Shown: positions 54,261 through 63,367, numbered from the stretch's first letter. The stretch: DNA of 64,000 bases from Salinisphaera sp. (GCF_002729955.1 NZ_PBYA01000031.1:1-64000); one strand, 5' to 3'. Notes: a model not told the origin generated them from the letters alone. Made by a program: numbers and translations.

Positions 54261-55021
54261 CATCTCAGGAACGGGACGACAACCTCGTGTTCGAAGCCGG
54301 TGAATACGTGCTGGGCACCCTCGAGCCCGATGCGCGCGCGACCTTCGAGCGGCGTCTGGAAACAGATCCGGCCGCCCGTCGCGAGCTGGCCTACTGGGAG
54401 CAGCGGCTTGGCAGCCTCGGCCTGGCCCTGGAACCCGTCGAGCCCCCGGCCGACGTGTGGGAAGAGGTGTCCCGCACGATATCGCGCAAGGACTCTGCGT
54501 CGGTTTCGCCTACGCCCGTGCCCCGTCACGTCCAGGCCCCGGCGGCGAACAAGTTGAGGTTCTGGCGCGGCGCGGCGATTGCTGCCTCCGTGGTGGCCAT
54601 GGTGCTGGGCGCCCTGTTGCTGACCCAGCCGACGTATCACCACGGCTACGGCGAGCCTGATCCGCCGCATGCCTACACCAGCATCGTCTACGACGACCCG
54701 ACCGGTACCGGCTGGCTGGTGACCGCCTGGGCAGGCGACGACGAAATGCAGGTGGTCGCCCTGGGGGACTATGACGTTCCCGACGGCAAGGAGCTGCGTG
54801 CCTGGCTCAAGCCGGAAGACGGCGCGGCGATCCCGCTGGGCGTCTGGCCGCATGAAAAGGGCGGTTATAGCGTGTCGCTCAGCCGGTCCACGGTTGAGCA
54901 GATGGCCTCGAAGGCGAAGCTGATGGTGTCCATGGAAGATGCGGGGGCCAGCGATCAGGCGGGCTCGACGCCGCCCGGCAAAGTCATGTGGAGTGCCCCC
55001 ATACTCGCCCGGACGGGTTAG
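54257..55021 (+). CDS. Anti-sigma factor, RskA type
   Basis: This 254-residue membrane protein is the partner of the sigma factor just upstream. An N-terminal anti-sigma domain (about residues 1-90) has FEAGEYVLGTLEPDARATFERRLETDP, without the zinc-binding Cys/His of ZAS domains. A single membrane helix is near residues 104-122 (AAIAASVVAMVLGALLL), and a periplasmic domain of the RskA C-terminal type follows. Release of the sigma factor by proteolysis is known for this type and inferred here. The start is a GTG inside the sigma stop. Confidence 0.9.
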   Translation: MTSQERDDNLVFEAGEYVLGTLEPDARATFERRLETDPAARRELAYWEQRLGSLGLALEPVEPPADVWEEVSRTISRKDSASVSPTPVPRHVQAPAANKLRFWRGAAIAASVVAMVLGALLLTQPTYHHGYGEPDPPHAYTSIVYDDPTGTGWLVTAWAGDDEMQVVALGDYDVPDGKELRAWLKPEDGAAIPLGVWPHEKGGYSVSLSRSTVEQMASKAKLMVSMEDAGASDQAGSTPPGKVMWSAPILARTG

Positions 55022-55024
55022 ACA

Positions 55025-55051
55025 AGGCCGGCTATCGGGACAAGCCGGCCT
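55025..55051 (+). terminator. Strong hairpin after the anti-sigma gene
   Basis: AGGCCGGCT (55025-55033) and AGCCGGCCT (55043-55051) form a perfect 9-base stem with a 9-base loop, directly after the stop. There is no T tract, so termination is only possible. About 250 bases without a gene follow. Confidence 0.45.
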
Positions 55052-55301
55052 GGCTCGGCGGCTCGATGCCTGGCCGGGCACTGCTCGCGACTGATGCGGT
55101 CCCGCATAAGCGCCGCTCATGACGCGTCGAGGTGGCGCCCGCGCTTCAACGACCGTGGGGCATGGGCGAATGCTCGTGCCGGTTTTGATTCCCAGCGACG
55201 TCTGCGCCCCCGGCAGAAAGCCGCGTTAAGCAGGCTGCGGCCGAAGATCGTTCATCGCGTAAACTGTTGCCGAGGGCGGGGCAGCAGCAACAAGCAAATT
55301 C

Positions 55302-55649
55302 ATGATGAAACGGTTACTTGCGATCGCACTATGGTCCGGCACCGCCTCGGCGGCTGTGCTGGAAACCCCGCACTACGTTGTCGATATCAGCCCGCAGTGC
55401 GAAGAGGGCAATGTCTCTTGCGATCGCGTTGCTTACCAGGGCAAAAGCAAGCGCAGTGGTCAGGCGATCACGCTCGAAGGCCGAACCTGGCATTCACGCT
55501 GCGCGGACGGTGTCACGCCCTGTCGCTTTCTCGGCTACCGTTTCGAGAACGGCAATGTGACCTATTACGTCCATGAGGATGGGCGGCTGCGAGTGGTGCG
55601 CGGCTGCGACCACGTGCTGGTCGACGAACAGGGCACGTGGCGGCGGTAA
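55302..55649 (+). CDS. Small secreted protein, unknown
   Basis: This 115-residue product has a short signal peptide (MMKRLLAIALWSGTASA). The mature part is small and rich in Cys, with residues in SPQCEEGNVSCDRV, SRCADGVTPCRF and RGCDHV, so disulfide bonds in the periplasm are likely. No family is recognised. Either of two adjacent ATGs (55302 or 55305) could be the start. It is a single gene between the anti-sigma hairpin and the broken methyltransferase remnant. Confidence 0.65.
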   Translation: MMKRLLAIALWSGTASAAVLETPHYVVDISPQCEEGNVSCDRVAYQGKSKRSGQAITLEGRTWHSRCADGVTPCRFLGYRFENGNVTYYVHEDGRLRVVRGCDHVLVDEQGTWRR

Positions 55650-55710
55650 CGCAGGGAAGTCGCCGGGCTCTGCAGACGTCGCGAAGTCACATGAAGCCTT
55701 GTGCAGGCCC

Positions 55711-55884
55711 GTGGAACCGAATATTTACAATAACCCTGAGTTCTTTGCGGGCTCTATGGCGCTGCGCCCGGCGGCGAGCGGCCTGACTCGTGCTCAGCTA
55801 TGGGCGCGCAACGCCCGCTACAGGGTTTCGGCACGGGACCTTTCTTTTGCTTATAGCCTGGCACAAGCCGGGAATGGGGCGTGA
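55711..55884 (+). pseudogene. Remnant of a class I SAM methyltransferase gene
   Basis: A GTG at 55711 begins a segment, EPNIYNNPEFFAGSMALRP, that resembles the N-terminus of a common family of SAM-dependent methyltransferases (typically NIYxxPEFFxxYSxLxR). After about 25 codons the likeness stops and no SAM-binding motif follows. The remaining codons run to a stop at 55884 next to the GNAT gene. It looks like a deletion remnant of a once complete gene. Confidence 0.5.
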
Positions 55885-56447
55885 TGCACTTTGAATCTAC
55901 TTTGATCGAAACACCACGCTTGCGTCTTCGGCCGTTCTCGATGCACGACGTGCCGGCGTTGGCCGCGATCCTCGGGGATCCAGCGGTTATGAAACACTCG
56001 CTGGGTGGCGTGCGCGACGAGCGGGCCACACTTGAGTTTATTGTCTGGTGTCGAAAGTCGTATTCGACCCATGGTGTCGGGCCATGGGCGTTGGTCGATA
56101 AAAACGACGCCTCGCTTATCGGTTTCTGCGGGGTGGGGCCGGAGAACGTGAACGGAGTCGAGGAGATGAACCTCGGCTATCGCCTGGCGACTCGCTTTTG
56201 GAACAGAGGGTTGGCTACCGAGGCATCGAAGGCTGTCCTGGCGCACGCGTTTCAAGGCCAAGGCGTGGAGTCGGTTGTGGTGATTATCGAACCTGACCAT
56301 GTTGCATCGCTAAAGGTGGCCGAGAAGGCTGGCTTTGGCCGTTTCGATTTGATGACGTTTCATGATCGCCCCGTCCGACTTTATCGACTCGATCGGCTCG
56401 ATTGGATGAACGCGGCGCACTACAACCCGAGCCGGTTTTGCCGATAA
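55884..56447 (+). CDS. GNAT-family N-acetyltransferase (RimJ/RimL-like)
   Basis: This 187-residue protein starts ESTLIETPRLRLRPF, the opening of the RimJ/RimL-like acetyltransferases. It contains the acetyl-CoA fold with FCGVGPENVNGVEEMNLGYRLATRFWNRGLATEASKAVL and the later VVVIIEPDHVASLKVAEKAGF. The substrate is unknown. The ATG at 55884 is preferred over the GTG at 55881. It directly follows the methyltransferase remnant. Confidence 0.88.
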   Translation: MHFESTLIETPRLRLRPFSMHDVPALAAILGDPAVMKHSLGGVRDERATLEFIVWCRKSYSTHGVGPWALVDKNDASLIGFCGVGPENVNGVEEMNLGYRLATRFWNRGLATEASKAVLAHAFQGQGVESVVVIIEPDHVASLKVAEKAGFGRFDLMTFHDRPVRLYRLDRLDWMNAAHYNPSRFCR

Positions 56448-56605
56448 CAAAAACGTAATCGCGTACAGTCGTTGGGAGAAACCTGCTTGCGCCCAGGCGA
56501 GCTGGTATACGTGCGTGGCGAATACGCTCGCGAATACGCGCCGTCACGTCGAGGCGCTGGCGGGAAAGTCGCATCCTGCGACACAGGCGGACCAGGGCGG
56601 GGGCA

Positions 56606-58555
56606 GTGGTGAAAAAGCGCAAGAATGCGGACACGCATGATCGGGCAGGCAGCGGCGCGCCGGAAACGGGCACGCTCGACGCCGGCAAGCGCGGCCACGC
56701 GGCTGCGGGCACTTCAGACCCGCCCGAGCTTAAATCGCTCGATGCCCGGGTCGGCGAACTGCTTCGCTCGGACCTCTGGGACGACGCGCAGGAGGAACGC
56801 TACGACCGCTTCACTCGACTCGCGGCCCGTATATTCGATGCCCCGGAGACGCTGATTCTGTTGTTCGACGCGGACCGGCATCTGTTCAAATCGCGCTTTG
56901 GTTTTCAGTTGGGTAGCGTGCGACAGGAGCTGGAACTTTGCCGCCAGGCCGGCGCCCACGAAACGCCGTTCGTGATTGAAGACCTGGACGCGGGCGCTGG
57001 AGTCAGCTCGGACGCCGAGTCGTCGCAGTCTCGCAATATCCGCTTTTTCGCCGCGCAGGCGCTGCGGGCCGATACCGGCGAGGTGGTGGGCTGTGTGGCG
57101 TTAATGGACTTCAAGCCGCGGGCGTTCGAGCCCAATGCCCGCCACACGCTCACCGAACTGGCACTTCTGGTTGAAGAGGAGTTCAACCTCAACGCCGCCC
57201 TGGCTTCAACCCGCGCGGGTATGGCCGAACTGCTGGATCGGGACGCGGCGCTGCCTTCGGCCACCCATATCATCGCCTACGAAAAGATCGAGCTGTTGGC
57301 GGAGCAGGCCGGGGATGCCGGCCGCAAGCTCGGCATCTTCTATCTGAGCCTGGATAACCTCTACGACATGTCGCTTGCCTATGGGCCGGGGCGTATCCAG
57401 GCGATGATCAACCGCTGGATGGACGGACTGAGAAACCACAACGAGGATCTGATCTATATCGCCCGCCTGTCGGAGCGCGGCTTCGCGGGCGCATTCGAGT
57501 TCGAGGGGACCGTACGTACGGGCCGCCGGCTTTGTGAGCAGCTGCGTGCGCATGCCCAACAGGAAGTCGAGCATGAGGAGCTGCGTTTTTCGTTCGAGGC
57601 CAGCGCCGGACTGTGTGTCTATCCCGAGCACGGCGATTCCGGCGTGGCGCTCATCGGCCGCGCCCAGCTCGCGCATGAAAACCAGAGCTGGACGAGCGAA
57701 ACGTCGCTGTTCAACGCCGCGATTGCGAAGCGTTTTCGGCGCCGCTCGGCATTACGCACCCGCTTCGAGCCCGCGGTGCAAGACGGCTCGGTGTATTTCC
57801 ACGGCCAGCCGATTTTCGCGAATGCGGACGGCGCTCTCGTCGGCGTCGAACTGCTGGCACGCTGGCAGGACCCGGAACTCGGCGAGGTGTCGCCGAACGA
57901 GTTCGTGCCGGTCATCGACCCGGAAAAGGGGCCACGTCGCGCCCTCGTAGCGGCAGCGCTGGACACCGCCTGCCGGTATGTCGCGGCCTGGCAGGCGCGC
58001 TCGCAATTCGTACCGTACGTGACGATCAACGTCTCCGGTGCCGAACTGTTCCGCCAGGATTTTCACGAGCTGGTTGAAGACACGCTGGCGCGACATGGCG
58101 CGTCCGGGAAGCATCTCGTGTTCGAACTGACCGAGCGCAGCGTGATACGCGATTTCGAGCTGATGGCCCGTTCGCTTCACCGGCTGACCGATACCGGTGC
58201 GCGTATCGCTCTCGACGATTTCGGCAGCGGATATTCATCGATCGCCTATCTCACCCGCCTGCCGATTTCGATCGTAAAGCTCGACAAGCGCGTTGTTCAG
58301 CAGATCGACGAACAGGGGCGGGCCGAGGAACTGGCCCAGGGGATTGTGGCGCTGGCCCATGGCCAGCAGTTGTCGATCGTGGCCGAGGGCGTGGAAACAC
58401 GGGCACAGTGGGAAACGGTGTGTGCCATGGGCTGCGAGTATACCCAGGGGTTTCTGTTCGCTCGCCCGCAGACGGAAGACGCGCTCTTTGCGCTCATCGC
58501 CAGGCAGGGCGCAAACGCCACGGTACAGGCCGAGCCCGAGGCCGAAGCGGAGTAA
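56606..58555 (+). CDS. GAF-GGDEF(degenerate)-EAL cyclic-di-GMP phosphodiesterase
   Basis: This 649-residue cytoplasmic protein has a charged N-terminal lead, a GAF-like sensor (about residues 45-195, with FDADRHLFKSRFG), a degenerate GGDEF (about 215-380) and an EAL domain (about 385-635). In the GGDEF domain the signature is replaced by SERGFAGAF, so it is unlikely to make cyclic di-GMP. The EAL residues are kept: ELLAR, NVSG, ELTER, DDFGSGYSS, KLDK, EGVET and QGFLFARP. It is therefore probably an active phosphodiesterase controlled by the GAF domain. The start is GTG. Confidence 0.92.
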   Translation: MVKKRKNADTHDRAGSGAPETGTLDAGKRGHAAAGTSDPPELKSLDARVGELLRSDLWDDAQEERYDRFTRLAARIFDAPETLILLFDADRHLFKSRFGFQLGSVRQELELCRQAGAHETPFVIEDLDAGAGVSSDAESSQSRNIRFFAAQALRADTGEVVGCVALMDFKPRAFEPNARHTLTELALLVEEEFNLNAALASTRAGMAELLDRDAALPSATHIIAYEKIELLAEQAGDAGRKLGIFYLSLDNLYDMSLAYGPGRIQAMINRWMDGLRNHNEDLIYIARLSERGFAGAFEFEGTVRTGRRLCEQLRAHAQQEVEHEELRFSFEASAGLCVYPEHGDSGVALIGRAQLAHENQSWTSETSLFNAAIAKRFRRRSALRTRFEPAVQDGSVYFHGQPIFANADGALVGVELLARWQDPELGEVSPNEFVPVIDPEKGPRRALVAAALDTACRYVAAWQARSQFVPYVTINVSGAELFRQDFHELVEDTLARHGASGKHLVFELTERSVIRDFELMARSLHRLTDTGARIALDDFGSGYSSIAYLTRLPISIVKLDKRVVQQIDEQGRAEELAQGIVALAHGQQLSIVAEGVETRAQWETVCAMGCEYTQGFLFARPQTEDALFALIARQGANATVQAEPEAEAE

Positions 58556-58780
58556 GCGGTTCGGCGTGGCTCGCCGCGTGCGTTGGTATGGGCCTCATTC
58601 TGGGAAAGGCGACCGTTTGGGCCGGTCGAGGCCGGCGCGTCGCGCCTGACACCCCGGTGAGCGGGGCGGCCGCACGCCGACCGTCCGGTCTCGATAAACG
58701 GTGCCTGCGTCTGCGCTGGTTCCTGCATGGTGCATCTGGTTCAATAGGCGCCCCTGATCACGACCGCGCCCCCTCTGGCC

Positions 58781-60151
58781 ATGCTCTACTCGCTGATTCT
58801 GCTCGCCCTGATTGCCTTCATCGTGTTCGCAACATCCGGGCTGAAGCTGCACCCCTTTCTCGTGCTACTGCTGGCTGCGCTCATCGGCGGGCTGGCGTAC
58901 GGGGTGCCGGCCATGGAGGTCGTCGACGCGATCGGCGAGGGCTTCGGCAGCATTCTGGGCAGCATCGGCCTGGTGATCGTCTTCGGCACCATCATCGGCG
59001 TGATTCTGGAAAAGAGCGGCGCGGCCCTGACCATGGCCGAAACGATCATCCGACTGCTCGGCCAGCGCTTTCCCACGCTCACCATGTCTCTGATCGGTTA
59101 TCTGGTGTCGATTCCGGTGTTCTGCGATTCCGGCTACGTGATTCTCAACTCGCTGAAGAATGCCGTGGCCGCGCGCATGAACGTGTCCGTGACCGCGATG
59201 AGCGTGGCGCTGGCTACCGGCCTGTATGCCACCCATACCTTCGTGCCGCCCACGCCGGGGCCGATCGCGGCGGCCGGCAATCTGGGTATCGGCAGCAATC
59301 TCGGCCTCGTGATTGCCCTGGGGTCGGTCGTGGGCCTGATCACGGCGCTCGCCGGCATGTTCTGGGCCAATCGTTTTCTCGGCCGTGACGATGCCGACGC
59401 GGGCCTTTTGACCGACGAGGCCGAAAGCCTTAACGCCGAGGATGCCTTTGCCGCGTTTCGTGCCGAACACGGCGCCTTGCCCGGCGCGTTTGCATCCTTC
59501 GCGCCCATCCTCCTGCCCATTGTGCTGATCTGTCTGGGATCGATCGCGGCCTTTCCTTCGGCACCGCTGGGCGCGGGCGGTGTGGCAGACGTGCTCACCT
59601 TCCTCGGCAGCCCGCTGGTGGCACTCGCGCTCGGGCTGGTGGCCGCCATGCCCCTGCTGCCGAACGTCAAACGCCTTGCCGCGCTGGAGGAACGGGTCAG
59701 TGCCGGCATTGTGGCCGCTGCGCCCATTCTGATGATCACCGGCGCGGGCGGGGCGTTTGGTCAGGTGCTCAAGGCCACGCCCCTGGCCGAATTCATTGGC
59801 GAAAGCTTATCGACACTCGGCATCGGTATCTTCATGCCGTTCGTGGTGGCCGCCGCGCTCAAGACCGCCCAGGGCTCGTCCACGGTCGCGCTGGTGACCA
59901 CCTCCGCGCTGGTCGCGCCGCTGCTGGGCGATATCGGCCTCGATAGCGAAATGGGCCGGGCGCTGTGCGTGCTGGCCATCGGCGCCGGGGCGATGACGGT
60001 TTCGCATGCCAACGACAGCTTCTTCTGGGTGGTATCGCAGTTCAGCCGCATGCCGGTCGCGCTGGCATACCGGGCACAGACGCTGGCCACGCTCATTCAG
60101 GGGCTGGTGGGTATTGCCGTCGTCTGGCTTATGTCGCTGGTACTTCTCTAG
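58781..60151 (+). CDS. GntP-family gluconate/proton symporter
   Basis: This 456-residue integral membrane protein belongs to the gluconate permease (GntP) family of ion symporters. Typical segments are VDAIGEGFGSILGSIGLVIVFGTIIGVILEKSG, SIPVFCDSGYVILNSLK and ATHTFVPPTPGPIAAAGNLG. The C-terminal half has TAQGSSTVALVTTSAL and SHANDSFFWVVSQF, both characteristic. The substrate could be gluconate or a related sugar acid or hydroxy-acid; no sugar kinase is next to it to settle this. No close partner gene is seen. Confidence 0.92.
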   Translation: MLYSLILLALIAFIVFATSGLKLHPFLVLLLAALIGGLAYGVPAMEVVDAIGEGFGSILGSIGLVIVFGTIIGVILEKSGAALTMAETIIRLLGQRFPTLTMSLIGYLVSIPVFCDSGYVILNSLKNAVAARMNVSVTAMSVALATGLYATHTFVPPTPGPIAAAGNLGIGSNLGLVIALGSVVGLITALAGMFWANRFLGRDDADAGLLTDEAESLNAEDAFAAFRAEHGALPGAFASFAPILLPIVLICLGSIAAFPSAPLGAGGVADVLTFLGSPLVALALGLVAAMPLLPNVKRLAALEERVSAGIVAAAPILMITGAGGAFGQVLKATPLAEFIGESLSTLGIGIFMPFVVAAALKTAQGSSTVALVTTSALVAPLLGDIGLDSEMGRALCVLAIGAGAMTVSHANDSFFWVVSQFSRMPVALAYRAQTLATLIQGLVGIAVVWLMSLVLL

Positions 60152-60210
60152 CGACGCCTGCAACCCGGCTCGATGGCGCTGACGGTCCCGTTGGGCGTAG
60201 GCTTGTCGGC

Positions 60211-60654
60211 ATGGGCCATAGCGAATCACTGCCCCCGTATGTCGATGCCGACGATCGCGTCATTCTCTTCGATGGCGTGTGTCGGCTATGCAACGCCTGG
60301 TGCCATTTCATCCTGAAGTACGACAGGCAACGTCGGTTCAAGCTGGCCTCGGTGCAGTCGCGCGAGGGGCAGGCGATTCTTTCGCACTTCGAGCTGCCGA
60401 CCGACCACTTCGATACGATGCTGTACGTTGAGGGCCGGCGTGCCTACGAGCGCTCGGATGCCTTTCTGCGTGTCGTCGTACAACTCGGCGGCGTGTGGAA
60501 GCTCCTTGCCGTACTGCGCATCTGCCCGCGCGTAATTCGCGATTTTTTCTACGACCGTATCGCGCTCAATCGATACCGGATTTTCGGCCGCTACGATCAA
60601 TGCGTGTTGCCCGAGCCGGATCATGCCGGGCGCTTTCTGGACGCGGATGCCTGA
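60211..60654 (+). CDS. Thiol-disulfide oxidoreductase DCC-family protein (DUF393)
   Basis: This 147-residue protein has the DCC-family motif LFDGVCRLCNAWCHFILKYDR (CxxC), and then FKLASVQSREGQ and YERSDAFLRVVVQLGGVWKLL, which are typical of DUF393. Its function is unknown, though thiol redox chemistry is assumed from the CxxC. The stop overlaps the start of the DoxX-like gene by 8 bases, so the two are co-translated. The start ATG at 60211 follows a short gap after gntP. Confidence 0.88.
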   Translation: MGHSESLPPYVDADDRVILFDGVCRLCNAWCHFILKYDRQRRFKLASVQSREGQAILSHFELPTDHFDTMLYVEGRRAYERSDAFLRVVVQLGGVWKLLAVLRICPRVIRDFFYDRIALNRYRIFGRYDQCVLPEPDHAGRFLDADA

Positions 60655-61030
60655 GCTGGGCCGGATCAACCGCGTTGCGCGCTATGCGCTGGCGTTCGTA
60701 CTCATCTATCACGGCCTGGTGCCGAAGATTCTCCGCACCGATACGTTCGAGACGGCATGGGCTAGCGCGCATCATATCCCCATGTCGGCCACGCTGTTCG
60801 CGGTATTGGCAGGGGTCGCGGAAATCGCGATCGGTCTGTTCATCGCAATCGCCCGCCGTTGGCTGGCGCCGGTTTATATCGCCGCTGCGCTGTTGATCGG
60901 ACTGTCGATCGATGTCGCCATTGTCGCGCCCGCCTCGCTGACCGCGGCGTTCAATCCGGTGACAACCAACATCGCCTCGCTCGCGCTGTGCGCGATCATC
61001 TGCAGCAGTCAGGCGGCCGTGAGGCGCTAG
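60647..61030 (+). CDS. DoxX-like membrane protein
   Basis: This 127-residue protein has four membrane segments and the DoxX-like pattern: RYALAFVLIYHGLVPKILRTDTFE at the start, a GVAEIAIGLFI turn, and a C-terminal pair of helices. DoxX-like proteins are redox-linked but of unknown function, and often sit beside DCC-family genes as here. It starts within the end of the DCC gene. Confidence 0.8.
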   Translation: MPELGRINRVARYALAFVLIYHGLVPKILRTDTFETAWASAHHIPMSATLFAVLAGVAEIAIGLFIAIARRWLAPVYIAAALLIGLSIDVAIVAPASLTAAFNPVTTNIASLALCAIICSSQAAVRR

Positions 61031-61128
61031 CGGCCGCGGCGAACGGGGAACGGCGGCGTTTCGTCGCGACGTTTGGGTGCGGCATCATCGCGGTTTATCG
61101 CGCAGGGGGAAGCGGTTTGGATAGTGGG

Positions 61129-61845
61129 ATGCATCACACCCAGCGGCTGTACCGGGACTTTCGGGCCGGCGCACAAACCGTACTGCCAGTGCTCCTGGGG
61201 ATCGTGCCATTCGCCCTGATTGCGGGCGTGGCTGCGGTGCGGCTGGGATTTTCGCCCTGGATCGCCAGCGCGCTGTCGGTGTTCGTATTCGCCGGGGCGG
61301 CCCAGCTGGCGACGCTGCAGTTGCTCCACGACGGCGCACCGCTGCTGATCATTCTGGTCACGGTGTTTTTCATCAATCTGCGTTTCATGATGTACAGCGC
61401 CTCGATCGCGCCCCATTTTCGCGGCGCCTCGGCGGGAACGCGCGCCGGGCTGGCGTATTTCCTGACGGATCAACCCTATGTGTTCGGTCTGTACGGCTTT
61501 ACCGAGCGGCCGATGCTGGCAAGCCGTATCGCCTTCTACCTGGGTGTGGCGCTGCCGCTCTGGTGCTGCTGGCAGCTCGGCACGATCATCGGCGCCCAGG
61601 CCGGAGCCCGGCTGCCCGAGGCATGGAATCTGGAATTCGCCATCCCGCTGGTATTCCTGGCCATGATCATTCCCGCCATTCGCGACAAGGCCAGCGTGGC
61701 CGCGGCGACGGTCGGCGGCCTCGTCGCCGTCGCGGGCCACGGCCTGCCGTGGAATCTCGGCCTGATCGGTGGGGCGCTGGCGGGTATTGCCAGCGGCGTG
61801 GTCGTTGAATGGCTGCTGGGCGAAACGGAGGCCAGCGATGGCTGA
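61129..61845 (+). CDS. azlC: Branched-chain amino acid exporter large subunit AzlC
   Basis: AzlC is the large subunit of the two-part AzlCD exporter of branched-chain amino acids. The 238-residue protein has FRAGAQTVLPVLLGIVPFALIAGVAA, SVFVFAGAAQLATLQL, FFINLRFMMYSASIAPHF and YFLTDQPYVFGL, with the several membrane segments of the family. The ATG at 61129 is preferred; a TTG at 61117 is an alternative. It overlaps azlD by 8 bases. Confidence 0.93.
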   Translation: MHHTQRLYRDFRAGAQTVLPVLLGIVPFALIAGVAAVRLGFSPWIASALSVFVFAGAAQLATLQLLHDGAPLLIILVTVFFINLRFMMYSASIAPHFRGASAGTRAGLAYFLTDQPYVFGLYGFTERPMLASRIAFYLGVALPLWCCWQLGTIIGAQAGARLPEAWNLEFAIPLVFLAMIIPAIRDKASVAAATVGGLVAVAGHGLPWNLGLIGGALAGIASGVVVEWLLGETEASDG

Positions 61846-62170
61846 TACAGGAGTGTGGATTGTCGTGCTGGCCGTCGGTGCGCTGACATTCGCCTTGCGC
61901 TGGTCGTTCATCGCGCTGGCGGATTCGCTGGCGATGCCCGCCGGCGTGCAGCGGGCGCTGCGTTTCGTGCCGGCGGCGGTACTGGCGGCCATCCTTTTGC
62001 CGGCGATTGTTGTCGACGACGGCCGTGTTGCGCTCTCGCCGGACAACCTGCGCCTGTTCGCGGGCGTGGCTGCTGCCGTGGTGGCCTGGCGCACCCGCAA
62101 TATGCTCTACACCATCGCGACCGGCATGCTGGTGCTGTGGGGTTTGCAGGCGCTGCGGGCGATGCTCTGA
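61838..62170 (+). CDS. azlD: Branched-chain amino acid exporter small subunit AzlD
   Basis: AzlD is the small membrane subunit that works with AzlC. The 110-residue protein has about four hydrophobic segments and the family pattern LTFALRWSFIALAD, LRFVPAAVLAAILLPAI and VAWRTRNMLYTIATGMLVLW. Its start overlaps the end of azlC, giving one transcription unit. Confidence 0.92.
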   Translation: MADTGVWIVVLAVGALTFALRWSFIALADSLAMPAGVQRALRFVPAAVLAAILLPAIVVDDGRVALSPDNLRLFAGVAAAVVAWRTRNMLYTIATGMLVLWGLQALRAML

Positions 62171-62250
62171 AGTCCACCGTGGGCGGTGGCGCGAGCCGTG
62201 GCCTCGCGGGATCGGCTAGGCGGTGCCGTCTTACCGGTTATGCTTGGGGC

Positions 62251-62742
62251 ATGAAGCGATTTGCCCCCGACGATGTCGACATCCCACCGGGATTTGCCGC
62301 TACAGGCTATTGCCTGTGGCCGTTGACCATCCACGATGTGGTCAAGGACTACGATGCCGTGATGTCCAGCCGGCAACGGCTGGCGGGCTTGTTCGGCCCG
62401 CACGATCCGTGGCCGGCCGACGATCTGTCTCTCGAGCAGGATTTAATCGACCTCGGTTGGCACCAGGGCGAATTCCAGCGCCGCCGTTCATTCGCCTATA
62501 CCGTGATGCGCCTGGACGAATCGCAGTGTCTGGGCTGCGTTTATGTCGAACCATCGAGCTGCCAAGGCTACGACGCCCAGCTGTTCTTCTGGGTGCGCGA
62601 TAGCGAAAGCCATACCGGGCTCGAAGCGAGACTCGAACGCGATCTCAAGGCCTGGCTTAGCCGCGAATGGTGGTTCGACCGGGCGGCCTGGCCGGGCCGC
62701 CGTATCAGCTGGGCCGACTGGCTCGAGCTGCCCGAGGCCTGA
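62251..62742 (+). CDS. GNAT-like protein of unknown function
   Basis: This 163-residue soluble protein has no family fixed by eye. The central part FAYTVMRLDESQCLGCVYVEP resembles the acetyl-CoA-fold strands of GNAT acetyltransferases, and GFAATGYCLWPLTIHDVVKDYDAVM is a conserved-looking lead. The usual phosphate-binding loop of GNAT enzymes is not obvious. The ATG at 62251 is the best start. The next gene starts 7 bases later, so they may be co-transcribed. Confidence 0.65.
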   Translation: MKRFAPDDVDIPPGFAATGYCLWPLTIHDVVKDYDAVMSSRQRLAGLFGPHDPWPADDLSLEQDLIDLGWHQGEFQRRRSFAYTVMRLDESQCLGCVYVEPSSCQGYDAQLFFWVRDSESHTGLEARLERDLKAWLSREWWFDRAAWPGRRISWADWLELPEA

Positions 62743-62749
62743 ACGCAGA

Positions 62750-63016
62750 ATGTCTGATACCGACACGCCAGGGTTCTATCTGGTCTTCGCCGAGGGCGCG
62801 GATAGCGCGGCGCTGTATGCGAACTTCGATGCCGTACGTCTGCGCGAGGATCTGTTTATCGTCTATGCCGCCATGACCCGCTCCGAGGTCTATCACGCCG
62901 TGCGCGATCTCACCGCGCCGAAGGCTTTGATGGCGGCGCCGCTGGCCGCGCACCCCAAGTTTCGCGGTATGGATGCCGGCGCGCTCAAATGGCTCAAGCA
63001 GCGCAGCAACGATTGA
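62750..63016 (+). CDS. Small protein of unknown function
   Basis: This 88-residue protein is soluble and has no recognised domain. It is slightly acidic, with AEGADSAALYANFDAVRLREDLFIVYAAM and KALMAAPLAAHPKFRGMD as recognisable segments. It is close behind the GNAT-like gene, which suggests a two-gene unit. Confidence 0.6.
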   Translation: MSDTDTPGFYLVFAEGADSAALYANFDAVRLREDLFIVYAAMTRSEVYHAVRDLTAPKALMAAPLAAHPKFRGMDAGALKWLKQRSND

Positions 63017-63089
63017 CCGCGGCAACCGTTAGAAGCCCGGAGGCGTAGGGCATTTCATTCACATGTAACAAACCGGAAAGGAAACGAGC

Positions 63090-63296
63090 ATGGCACGTTC
63101 GATCGGCGATAACGTCAAATGGAACTGGGGCCAGGGCACGGCCGAAGGTCAGATCACGCAGATCTACAAGCAGCGCGTGACCAAGACGCTCAAGGGCTCG
63201 GAGATCGTGCGCGACGGCGATGAAGACAACCCGGCCTATCTAATTGAACAGAGTGATGGCGACCAGGTGCTCAAGCTGGAGTCCGAACTGGACTGA
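63090..63296 (+). CDS. DUF2945 (TUDOR-like) small protein
   Basis: This 68-residue protein has the DUF2945 pattern: GDNVKWNWGQGTAEGQITQIY, then KGSEIVRDGDEDNPAYLIEQSDGDQVLKLESEL. The domain is a small SH3-like fold, and its role is not established. A clear GGAAAGGA ribosome site precedes the ATG. A weak imperfect hairpin (63299-63319) follows the stop. Confidence 0.85.
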   Translation: MARSIGDNVKWNWGQGTAEGQITQIYKQRVTKTLKGSEIVRDGDEDNPAYLIEQSDGDQVLKLESELD

Positions 63297-63367
63297 ACCG
63301 CCGGGATTACATCCCACGGCGTAACAGGCAGGCAGCGTGGGGCCGGCGCCCGCCGTATTGCCGAGCG

